Shown: in pieces, positions 1 to 9,753 of the stretch
How positions within the stretch are numbered: the stretch's first letter is position 1
Layout of the letters: the number at the start of each line of letters is the position of its first letter
Source: Liolophura sinensis
Taxonomy: Eukaryota; Mollusca; Polyplacophora; Chitonida; Chitonidae
Length of the DNA stretch: 64,000 bases
Reading direction: 5' to 3'
Assembly: GCF_032854445.1 (NCBI RefSeq)
Contig: NW_027017961.1
Span: 248,001 to 312,000 of the forward strand
The notes under the pieces: generated by a model
Told to the model about the DNA's origin: nothing
The model's input: the letters and a program-made list of their open reading frames with translations, nothing else
Database searches by the model: none
Program-made: the position numbers and the translations under genes

Positions 1-1796
1 ATTATAATAGCATGTTCAGTTACAAGGTGGACATTGTAAGTATAAAAGCATGCTCAGTTGCAAAATGGACATTGTAATCATTACATAAGCATATTTAGTT
101 ACAAGATGAATATTGTAATCATTATAATAACATCATCAGTTACAAAATGAACATTGTATTCATTATATTAGCACGTTCAATTACAAGATGAACATTGTAA
201 TCATTATAATATCATGCTCAGTTGCAAGATAAAGATTGTAATCGACATAATAGCATGTTCAGTTACAAGATGAACATTGTAATCATTATAAAAACATAAA
301 CAGTTACAAGGTGAACATTGTAATCAGTATACAAGCATGCTCAGTTGCAAAATGGACATTGTAATCATTACATTAGCATATTCACTTACAAGATGAATAT
401 TGTAATCATTATAATAACATCATCAGTTACAACATAAGCATTGTATTCATTATATTAGCTCGTTCACTTACAAGATAAACATTGTAATCATTATAAAAGC
501 ATGTTCAGTTACAAGGTGAACATAGTAATCATTTTAAAAACATGCTCAGTTGCAAGATGAAGATTGTAATCGACATAATAGCATGTTCAGTTATAAGATG
601 AAGATTGTAATCATTATAAAAACATCATCAGTTGCAAGGTGAACATTGTAATCAGTATACAAGCATGCTCAGTTGCAAGATAAACATTGTAATCATTACA
701 TTAGCATATTCACTTACAAGATGAATATTGTAATCATTATAATAACATCATCAGTTACAAAGTAAACATTGTATTCATTATATTAGCACGTTCAATTACA
801 AGATGAACATTGTAATCATTATAAAAGCATGCTCAGTTACAAGATGAACATTCTAATCATTATAATATCATGTTCAGTTACAAGGTGGACATTGTAAGTA
901 TAAAAGCATGCTCAGCTGCAAAATGGACATTGTAATCATTACATAAGCATATTTAGTTACAAGATGAATATTGTAATCATTATAATAACAACATCAGTTA
1001 CAAAATGAACATTGTATTCATTATATTAGCACGTTCAATTACAAGATGAACATTGTAATCATTATAATATCATGCTCAGTTGCAAGATAAAGATTGTAAT
1101 CGACATAATAGCATGTTCAGTTACAAGATGAACATTGTAATCATTGTAATAGCATGTTCAGTTACAAAGTGAACATTGTAATCCTTATAATTGCATGTTC
1201 AGTTACAAGATGAACGTTGTAATCATTATAAAAACATCATCAGTTCCTAGGTGAACATTGTAATCAGTATACAAGCATGCTCAGTTGCAAAATGGACATT
1301 GTAATCATTGCAATAGCATATTCAGTTACAAGATGAACATTGCAATCATTATAATAATGTGCTCAGTTACAAGGAGAACATTGAAATCATTACAATAGCG
1401 TGCTCAGTTACAAGGTGGACATTGTAATCATTATAAAAACATGCCCAGTTACAAGATGAACATTGTAATAGTTAAAATAGCATGCTCAAATACAAGATGA
1501 GCAATGTAATCATTATAATAGCATGCTCAATTACAAGATGAAAATTGTAATTCGTATAATAGCATGCTCAGTTACAACATGAACATTGTAATCATTATAA
1601 TAGCATGTTCAGTTACAAGATGAACATTGTAATCAGTATAATAGCATGCTCAGTTACAAAATTAATATTTTAATTATTACACTAGTATGCCCAGTTACAA
1701 GATGAACATTGTAATCAGTATAATAGCGTGCTCAGTTACAAGATGAGCAATGTAATCATTATAATAGCATGTTCAGTTACCAGATGAACATTGTAA
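1..1796 (+). repeat. Satellite block S1, 41-bp monomers (left end outside window)
   Basis: This is an array of diverged monomers of about 41 bp, each built as gcatgytcag, then ttacaagatgaacattgtaa, then tcattataata. A clean monomer runs from about 1562 to 1602. The block matches 39340-41135 at a constant offset of 39339 with only scattered substitutions (for example ataacaacatcag near 989). It includes the 900-bp higher-order motif starting at 296 (aaaacataaacag) and, near 826-870, a shared one-monomer deletion. The last 300 bp or so, from gatgagcaatg near 1495, form an edge segment found before every core spacer. There are no open frames of note. Confidence 0.95.
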
Positions 1797-2690
1797 GAAT
1801 TATTTTTTGAATAAATCGCTTCCAAACTCTGGTATATTCACCTTAGTTTAACTAAACGCCATCATATCGTATTTATGTTAATTACATGTAATATTGTAAT
1901 AGGCATGTTCTTGAGTCAAGTGGCCCTTTGTTAGACTGTTTAGCCTTTCAAAACGGAAACTACAGGTATGCATATTTAAGAGAACTTAAGTTTGTCCTTT
2001 TTTAAAACCATTTCCTTCATTCCTCAATGAAAAATACATGCATTGTTTCGCACCCCTATTTGCAGCGTACTGGCAATGGGCCAAATGTGTAGAATACGAT
2101 ATCTGTGAAATTAATCTGACTGCAATAAGATCAGAAAATTCGACCCCAGTTCTTTGATGGTTTTCTCTACGGTTCTTCTATATCGGGACTAGTCTTGCTG
2201 ACAATGGTAACTGATGCTCGTCGGCAGGTACACGTACGTTAATGAGATCAATAACTTTGTCTCTTTCTTTCAGGACAAATATGTAACTTATTAAACTAAC
2301 GGTTTTGACAGATAAATGTAACAGCTCTGTGATCTCATCATGTTAGAAATGAAATAACAAATGCGATATAGACGTACTTGAGCTCCTAATATGTTTTTTC
2401 CAGAGTGCTTACGGTGGACTTCGTTTGGATTCTGTGAGGGTTTTGATAGGTCTGTTATATGTTAATTGTGGATTACTGAAAACTCGCTCCACTAATATTA
2501 TATGTACAAACATGTTTGCTTAAAGCCTTCCTTTCACTAGGAAATAAAATAGCCTGAGTAGGAGCCTTGTCAGGTGGGGTTATGTATGGGAGGACTAAGG
2601 TTTGCCTGAAGTGAAAGACATAGGTACAGTAAATGGCGCAGAGACATACATGTCTTTACAGATAAATGTTATCTGATCGTCAGTTGCACA
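1797..2690 (+). repeat. Core spacer 1 (non-satellite, repeated cassette)
   Basis: This 894-bp sequence of mixed composition starts where the satellite breaks off (gtaag then aattattttttgaata) and ends at the SINE. I recognise no coding sequence or known element. It is group I: attttttgaataa, ttgagtcaagtgg, gcgtactgg, aataagatcag, ccccagttc, gaaataacaaatgcg. Cassettes 2, 9 and 10 share these. The final 50 bp (gacatacatgtctttacag onward, from 2643) recurs in imperfect form downstream of the SINE in long cassettes. Confidence 0.85.
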
Positions 2691-2702
2691 GACCGGCCCG
2701 GA

Positions 2703-2755
2703 TAGCACAGTTGGTAGAGCGTCCGCTTCGGGACCGGTAGATCCAGGATCAATCC
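2703..2755 (+). promoter_or_regulatory. Internal pol III promoter of SINE 1 (A and B boxes)
   Basis: The A box tagcacagttgg fits the tRNA A-box consensus TRGCNNAGYNGG at every position. The B box ggatcaatcc is degenerate against GGTTCGANTCC. Box starts are 43 bp apart, which is normal for tRNA-type promoters. The same arrangement is in all 13 SINE copies. Activity is not shown by sequence. Confidence 0.6.
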
Positions 2756-2784
2756 TTGGTCGAGTCACACCTAAGACTTTAAAA

Positions 2785-2804
2785 GAGGAAGTTGTAACTT
2801 CCTC
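2785..2804 (+). other. Perfect fold-back in SINE body (8-bp stem, 4-nt loop)
   Basis: GAGGAAGT and ACTTCCTC flank a TGTA loop. The same stem is intact in all 13 SINE copies and only the loop varies: TGTA in 1, 2, 6, 9, 10; TGTG in 3, 5, 7, 8, 11; TTTA in 4, 12, 13. A weaker fold-back, ACTTGCC/GGTAAGT with one G-U pair, lies at 2883-2899. Confidence 0.75.
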
Positions 2805-3078
2805 GTTTGGCGTTCAGCATGAAGGGGATAGTGCAACGACTGGTTGACCCGTTTCAGAATAATGGCTCGGGCGGGGCGGCTTACTTGCCTTCGGTAAGTC
2901 GTCTCAGTGATGCAGCACTAAATAAAAGAGCGGTGAAAATCCGTCCTGCAACAAGGAGGCACATTACACGTGCATGCACCCTAATGATTCCTTCGTCGTC
3001 ATATGACTGAAAAATTGTTGAGTACGACGTTAAACCCCAAGCACTCACTCACTCACTCAGTTACACAGCGACATACAT

Positions 3079-5633
3079 ACAAGATGAAGATTGTAATCGA
3101 CATAATAGCATGTTCAGTTACAAAATGAACATTGTAATCATTGTAATAGCATGTTAAGTTACAAAGTGAACATTGTAATCATTATAAAAACATAAACAGT
3201 TACAAGGTGAACATTGTAATCAGTATACAAGCATGTTCAGTTGCAAAATGGACATTGTAATCATTACATTAGCATATTCACTTACAAGATGAATATTGTA
3301 ATCATTATAATAACATCATCAGTTACAACATAAGCATTGTATTCATTATATTAGCTCGTTCACTTACAAGATAAACATTGTAATCATTATAAAAGCATGT
3401 TCAGTTACAAGGTGAACATAGTAATCATTTTAAAAACATGCTCAGTTGCAAGATAAAGATTGTAATCGACATAATAGCATGTTCAGTTATAAGATGAAGA
3501 TTGTAATCATTATAAAAACATCATCAGTTGCAAGGTGAACATTGTAATCAGTATACAAGCATGCTCAGTTGCAAGATAAACATTGTAATCATTACATTAG
3601 CATATTCACTTACAAGATGAATATTGTAATCATTATAATAACATCATCAGTTACAAAGTAAACATTGTATTCATTATATTAGCACGTTCAATTACAAGAT
3701 GAACATTGTAATCATTATAAAAGCATGTTCAGTTACAAGGTGAACATTGTAATCTTTATAAAAACATGCTCACTTACAAGATGAACATTCTAATCATTAT
3801 AATAGCATGTTCAGTTACAAGGTGGACATTGTAAGTATAAAAGCATGCTCAGCTGCAAAACTGGACATTGTAATCATTACATAAGCATATTTAGTTACAA
3901 GATGAATATTGTAATCATTATAATAACATCATCAGTTACAAAATGAACATTGTATTCATTATATTAGCACGTTCAATTACAAGATGAACATTGTAATCAC
4001 TATAATATCATGCTCAGTTGCAAGATAAAGATTGTAATCGACATAATAGCATGTTCAGTTACAAGATGAACATTGTAATCATTATAAAAACATAAACAGT
4101 TACAAGGTGAACATTGTAATCAGTATACAAGCATGCTCAGTTGCAAAATGGACATTGTAATCATTACATTAGCATATTCACTTACAAGATGAATATTGTA
4201 ATCATTATAATAACATCATCAGTTACAACATAAGCATTGTATTCATTATATTAGCTCGTTCACTTACAAGATAAACATTGTAATCATTATAAAAGCATGT
4301 TCAGTTACAAGGTGAACATAGTAATCATTTTAAAAACATGCTCAGTTGCAAGATGAAGATTGTAATCGACATAATAGCATGTTCAGTTATAAGATGAAGA
4401 TTGTAATCATTATAAAAACATCATCAGTTGCAAGGTGAACATTGTAATCAGTATACAAGCATGCTCAGTTGCAAGATAAACATTGTAATCATTACATTAG
4501 CATATTCACTTACAAGATAAATATTGTAATCATTATAATAACATCATCAGTTACAAAGTAAACATTGTATTCATTATATTAGCACGTTCAATTACAAGAT
4601 GAACATTGTAATCATTATAAAAGCATGTTCAGTTACAAGGTGAACATTGTAATCTTTATAAAAACATGCTCACTTACAAGATGAACATTCTAATCATTAT
4701 AATATCATGTTCAGTTACAAGGTGGACATTGTAAGTATAAAAGCATGCTCAGCTGCAAATTGGACATTGTAATCATTACATAAGCATATTTAGTTACAAG
4801 ATGAATATTGTAATCATTATAATAACATCATCAGTTACAAAATGAACATTGTATTCATTATATTAGCACGTTCAATTACAAGATGAACATTGTAATCATT
4901 ATAATATCATGCTCAGTTGCAAGATAAAGATTGTAATCGACATAATAGCATGTTCAGTTACAAGATGAACATTGTAATAATTGTAATAGCATGTTCAGTT
5001 ACAAAGTGAACATTGTAATCCTTATAATTGCATGTTCAGTTACAAGATGAACGTTGTAATCATTATAAAAACATCATCAGTTCCTAGGTGAACATTGTAA
5101 TCAGTATACAAGCATGCTCAGTTGCAAAATGGACATTGTAATCATTGCAATAGCATATTCAGTTACAAGATGAACATTGCAATCATTATAATAATGTGCT
5201 CAGTTACAAGGAGAACATTGAAATCATTACAATAGCGTGCTCAGTTACAAGGTGGACATTGTAATCATTATAAAAACATGCCCAGTTACAAGATGAACAT
5301 TGTAATAGTTAAAATAGCATGCTCAAATACAAGATGAGCAATGTAATCATTATAATAGCATGCTCAATTACAAGATGAAAATTGTAATTCGTATAATAGC
5401 ATGCTCAGTTACAACATGAACATTGTAATCATTATAATAGCATGTTCAGTTACAAGATGAACATTGTAATCAGTATAATAGCATGCTCAGTTACAAAATT
5501 AATATTTTAATTATTACACTAGTATGCCCAGTTACAAGATGAACATTGTAATCAGTATAATAGCGTGCTCAGTTACAAGATGAGCAATGTAATCATTATA
5601 ATAGCATGTTCAGTTACCAGATGAACATTGTAA
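3079..5633 (+). repeat. Satellite block S2
   Basis: This 41-bp monomer array follows a short cassette. It enters at acaagatgaagattg right after gacatacat, the shared short-type junction. It carries two tandem copies of the 900-bp higher-order repeat. Block S10 is its counterpart in the super-repeat but has three copies, which accounts for the whole 900-bp length difference. It ends with the standard edge segment (ttaccagatg variant). Confidence 0.95.
3192..4975 (+). repeat. Two tandem copies of a ~900-bp (22-monomer) higher-order repeat
   Basis: The marker ataaacagttacaagg recurs at 3192 and 4092, exactly 900 bp apart. Distinctive monomers in between (acataagcattg, ttagctcgttcac, catagtaatc, gtaagtataaaagc) recur in the same order. 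Copy 2 departs from the pattern near 4975 (gtaataattg). Confidence 0.9.
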
Positions 5634-6527
5634 GAATTATTTTTTGAATAAATCGCTTCCAAACTCTGGTATATTCACCTTAGTTTAACTAAACGCCATC
5701 ATATCGTATTTATGTTAATTACATGTAATATTGTAATAGGCATGTTCTTGAGTCAAGTGGCCCTTTGTTAGACTGTTTAGCCTTTCAAAACGGAAACTAC
5801 AGGTATGCATATTTAAGAGAACTTAAGTTTGTCCTTTTTTAAAACCATTTCCTTCATTCCTCAATGAAAAATACATGCATTGTTTCGCACCCCTATTTGC
5901 AGCGTACTGGCAATGGGCCAAATGTGTAGAATACGATATCTGTGAAATTAATCTGACTGCAATAAGATCAGAAAATTCGACCCCAGTTCTTTGATGGTTT
6001 TCTCTACGGTTCTTCTATATCGGGACTAGTCTTGCTGACAATGGTAACTGATGCTGGTCGGCAGGTACACGTACGTTAATGAGATCAATAACTTTGTCTC
6101 TTTCTTTCAGGACAAATATGTAACTTATTAAACTAACGGTTTTGACAGATAAATGTAACAGCTCTGTGATCTCATCATGTTAGAAATGAAATAACAAATG
6201 CGATATAGACGTACTTGAGCTCCTAATATGTTTTTTCCAGAGTGCTTACGGTGGACTTCGTTTGGATTCTGTGAGGGTTTTGATAGGTCTGTTATATGTT
6301 AATTGTGGATTACTGAAAACTCGCTCCACTAATATTATATGTACAAACATGTTTGCTTAAAGCCTTCCTTTCACTAGGAAATAAAATAGCCTGGGTAGGA
6401 GCCTTGTCAGGTGGGGTTATGTATGGGAGGACTAAGGTTTGCCTGAAGTGAAAGACATAGGTACAGTAAATGGCGCAGAGACATACATGTCTTTACAGAT
6501 AAATGTTATCTGATCGTCAGTTGCACA
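5634..6527 (+). repeat. Core spacer 2
   Basis: Group I core, almost identical to core 1 at an offset of 3837. A private G at 6056 (gatgctggtcgg, where other cassettes read gctcgtcgg) is shared only with core 10 at 46295. No gene seen. Confidence 0.85.
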
Positions 6528-6895
6528 GACCGGCCCGGATAGCACAGTTGGTAGAGCGTCCGCTTCGGGACCGGTAGATCCAGGGTCAATCCTTGGTCGA
6601 GTCACACCTAAGACTTTAAAAGAGGAAGTTGTAACTTCCTCGTTTGGCGTTCAGCATGAAGGGGATAGTGCAACGACTGGTTGACCCGTTTCAGCATAAT
6701 GGCTCGGGCGGGGCGGCTTACTTGCCTTCGGTAAGTCGTCTCAGTGATGCAGCACTAAATAAAAGAGCGGTGAAAATCCGTCCTGCAACAAGGAGGCACA
6801 TTACACGTGCATGCACCCTAATGATTCCTTCGTCGTCATATGACTGAAAAATTGTTGAGTACGACGTTAAACCCCAAGCACTCACTCACTCACTC
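6528..6895 (+). mobile_element. tRNA-derived SINE copy 2, (CACT)4 tail
   Basis: Same length and structure as copy 1, without the A at the 2858 equivalent. A substitution at 6585 gives gggtcaatcc in the B-box region, shared only with copy 10. The downstream duplication is tcagttacacag, with a G-to-A change towards the satellite word tcagttaca. Confidence 0.87.
6540..6592 (+). promoter_or_regulatory. Internal pol III promoter of SINE 2, variant B box
   Basis: The A box is unchanged. The B-box region reads gggtcaatcc instead of ggatcaatcc, and its T-arm-like stem (CCAGG/CTTGG) is retained. Whether this helps TFIIIC binding cannot be judged from sequence. Confidence 0.5.
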
Positions 6896-6915
6896 AGTTA
6901 CACAGCGACATACAT

Positions 6916-8491
6916 ACAAGATGAAGATTGTAATCGACATAATAGCATGTTCAGTTACAAAATGAACATTGTAATCATTGTAATAGCATGTTAAGTTACA
7001 AAGTGAACATTGTAATCCTTATAATTGCATGTTCAGTTACAAGATAAACATTGTAATCATTATAAAAACATCATCAGTTGCAAGGTGAACATTGTAATCA
7101 GTATACAAGCATGCTCAGTTGCAAAATGGACATTGTAATCATTACAATAGCATATTCAGTTACAAGATGAACATTGTAATCATTATAATCATGTGCTCAG
7201 TTACAAGGTGAACATTGTAATCATTACAATAGCGTGCTCAGTTACAAGATGAACATTGTAATCATTATAAAAACATGCCCAGTTACAAATTGAACATTGT
7301 AATAGTTAAAATAGCATGATCAGTTACGAAGTGAACATTGTAATCATTATAATAGCATGCTCAGTTGCAAGATAAACATTGTAATCATTATAATATCGTT
7401 TTCAGTTAAAAGATGAAGATTGTAATCGACATAATAGCATGTTCAGTTACAAGATGAACATTGTAATCATTGTAATAGCATGTTCAGTTACAAAGTAAAC
7501 ATTGTAATCATTATAATAGCATCAACGGTTACAAAATCACCATTGTAATCAATATAATAGCATGCTCAGTTACAAAATGAATATTGCAATCAATATATTA
7601 GCATATTTCATTACAAGATGAACATTGTAATCATTATAAAAACATCATCAGTTACAAGGTGAACATTGTAATCAGTATAAAAGCATGCTCAGTTGCAAAA
7701 TGGATATTGTAATCATTACATTAGCATATTCACTTACAAGATGAACATTGTAATTATTATAATAATGTGCTCAGTTACAAGGTGAACAATGTAATCATTG
7801 TAATAACATCATCAGTTACAAAGTGAACATTGTATTCCTTATAATTGCATGTTCACTTTCAAAGTGAACATTGTAATCATTATAAAAACATCATCAGTTG
7901 CAAAGTGAAAATTGTAATCAGTATACAAGGATGCTCAGTTGCAAAATGGACATTGTAATCATTACAATAGCATATTCAGTTACAAGATGAACAATGTAAT
8001 CATTGTAATAGCATGTTCAGTTACAAAGTGAACATTGTAATCCTTATAATTGCATGTTCAGTTACAAGATGAACATTGTAATCATTATAAAGAAATAAAC
8101 AGTTTTAAGGTGAACATTGTAATCAGTATACAAGCATGCTCAGTTGCAAAATGGACATTGTAATCATTGCAATAGCATATTCAGTTACAAGATGAGCAAT
8201 GTAATCATTATAATAGCATGCTTAATTACAAGATGAAGATTGTAATTCGTATAATAGCATGCTCAGTTACAACATGAACATTGTAATCATTATAATAGCA
8301 TGTTCAGTTACAAGATGAACATTGTAATCAGTATAATAGCATGCTCAGTTACAAAGTTAATATTTTAATTATTACACTAGTATGCCCAGTTACAAGATGA
8401 ACATTGTAATCAGTATAATAGCGTGCTCAGTTACAAGATGAGCAATGTAATCATTATAATAGCATGTTCAGTTACCTGATGAACATTGTAA
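6916..8491 (+). repeat. Satellite block S3 (short array)
   Basis: One of the two shortest arrays, about 1.58 kb. Its counterpart S11 has almost the same length. It contains monomers typical of the first part of S5 and S13 (caccattgtaatc, gcatatttcattac, cactttcaaagtg) and goes straight into the edge segment. The edge reads ttacctgatg, a variant shared with S5 and S11 only. Confidence 0.95.
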
Positions 8492-9384
8492 GAATTATTT
8501 TTAGAATAAATCGCTTCCAAACTCTGGTATATTCACCTTAGTTTAACTAAACGCCATCATATCGTATTTATGTTAATTACATGTAATATTTTAATAGGCA
8601 TGTTCTTAAATCAAGTGGCCCTTTGTTAGACTGTTTAGCCTTTCAAAACGGAACTACAGGTATGCATATTTAAGAGAACTTATCTTTGTCCTTTTTTAAA
8701 ACCATTTTCTTCATTTCTCAATGAAAAATACATGCATTGTTTCGCACCCCTATTTGCAGCGTTCTGGCAATGGGCCAAATGTGTAGAATACGATATCTGT
8801 GAAATTAATCTGACTGCAATAAAATCAGAAAATTCGACCCCAATTCTTTTATGGTTTTCTCTACGGTTCTTCTATATCGGGACTAGTCTTGCTGACAATG
8901 GTAACTGATGCTCGTCGGCAGGTACACGTACGTTAATGAGATCAATAACTTTGTCTCTTTCTTTCAGGACAAATATGTAACTTATTAAACTAACGGTTTT
9001 GACAGATAAATGTAACAGCTCTGTGATCTCATCATGTTAGAAATGAAATAAAAAATGCGATATAGACGTACTTGAGCTCCTAATATGTTTTTTCCAGAGT
9101 GCTTACGGTGGACATCGTTTGGATTCTGTGAGGGTTTTGATAGGTCTGTTATATGTTAATTGTGTATTACTGAAAACTCGCTCCACTAACATTATATATA
9201 CAAACATGTATGCTTAAAGCCTTCCTTTCACTAGGAAATAAAATAGCCTGAGTAGGAGCCTTGTCAGGTGGGGTTATGTATGGGAGGACTAAGGTTTGCC
9301 TGAAGTGAAAGACATAGGTACAGTAAATGGCGCAGAGACATACATGTCTTTACAGATAAATGTTATCTGATCGTCAGTTGCACA
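8492..9384 (+). repeat. Core spacer 3 (long-cassette type)
   Basis: 893 bp, one A short in aacggaactac. Long-type markers: ttaaatcaagtgg, gcgttctgg, aataaaatcag, cttttatggttt, gaaataaaaaatgcg, acattatatatac. A private A at 9114 (gacatcgtttgg) is shared only with core 11. No gene seen. Confidence 0.85.
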
Positions 9385-9753
9385 GACCGGCCCGGATAGC
9401 ACAGTTGGTAGAGCGTCCGCTTCGGGACCGGTAGATCCAGGATCAATCCTTGGTCGAGTCACACCTAAGACTTTAAAAGAGGAAGTTGTGACTTCCTCGT
9501 TTGGCGTTCAGCATGAAGGGGGATAGTGCAACGACTGGTTGACCCGTTTCAGCATAATGGCTCGGGCGGGGCGGCTTACTTGCCTTCGGTAAGTCGTCTC
9601 AGTGATGCAGCACTAAATAAAAGAGCGGTGAAAATCCGTCCTGCAACAAGGAGGCACATTAAACGTGCATGCACCCTAATGATTCCTTCGTCGTCATATG
9701 ACTGAAAAATTGTTGAGTACGACGTTAAACCCCAAGCACTCACTCACTCACTC
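9385..9753 (+). mobile_element. tRNA-derived SINE copy 3, (CACT)4 tail
   Basis: Long-type SINE: the fold-back loop is TGTG, there is one extra G (gaaggggga), and ttaaacgtgc replaces ttacacgtgc. The target-site duplication tcagttgcacag is perfect on both sides (9374-9385 and 9752-9763). The flank beyond it repeats the 37 bp upstream of the SINE with three mismatches. Confidence 0.87.

Larger units (their letters stand above)
2691..3058 (+). mobile_element. tRNA-derived SINE copy 1, (CACT)4 tail
   Basis: The head is tRNA-like: ggcccgg acceptor-like start, A box tagcacagttgg (2703-2714), degenerate B box ggatcaatcc (2746-2755), and a T-arm-like CCAGG/CTTGG around it. Then come a fold-back at 2785-2804, a GC-rich body with gggcggggcgg, a second fold-back at 2883-2899, a conserved 3' segment ending gacgttaaacccc, and four CACT units. 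A 12-bp target-site duplication (tcagttgcacag at 2680-2691, tcagttacacag at 3057-3068) brackets it. This copy has a private A at 2858 (cagaataatgg) shared only with copy 9. It encodes no protein. The family name is not assigned; the architecture is that of molluscan-type SINEs. Confidence 0.87.

Noticed and set aside
1-1796. CRISPR array (regular short repeats)
   Set aside because: The 41-bp monomers are contiguous and all related, with no unique spacers, and the SINE and composition indicate a eukaryote.
2233-2275. Splice-like signals in the core (ggcaggtacac, then tctttctttcag)
   Set aside because: No open frame on either side. Such short motifs are expected by chance.
2728-2744. CENP-B box-like sequence in the SINE (cttcgggaccgg)
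   Set aside because: It fails the required A and the CGGG spacing of the NTTCGNNNNANNCGGGN consensus. No such box was seen in the 41-bp monomer.
2691-2765. Functional tRNA gene
   Set aside because: The anticodon arm does not pair properly, the B box is degenerate and the acceptor stem has no partner. This is a SINE head.
2807-3010. 67-residue open frame starting at TTG, repeated in eight SINE copies (also 6644, 17537, 26745, 42146, 46883, 59865)
   Set aside because: It lies wholly inside the SINE body, needs a non-ATG start, and ends with the SINE. Its recurrence is explained by copying of the SINE.
1797-6527. Core spacers as LTRs flanking a retrotransposon
   Set aside because: There is no TG...CA ending, no primer-binding site or coding sequence between them, only satellite; and the repeats continue as a series of 13.
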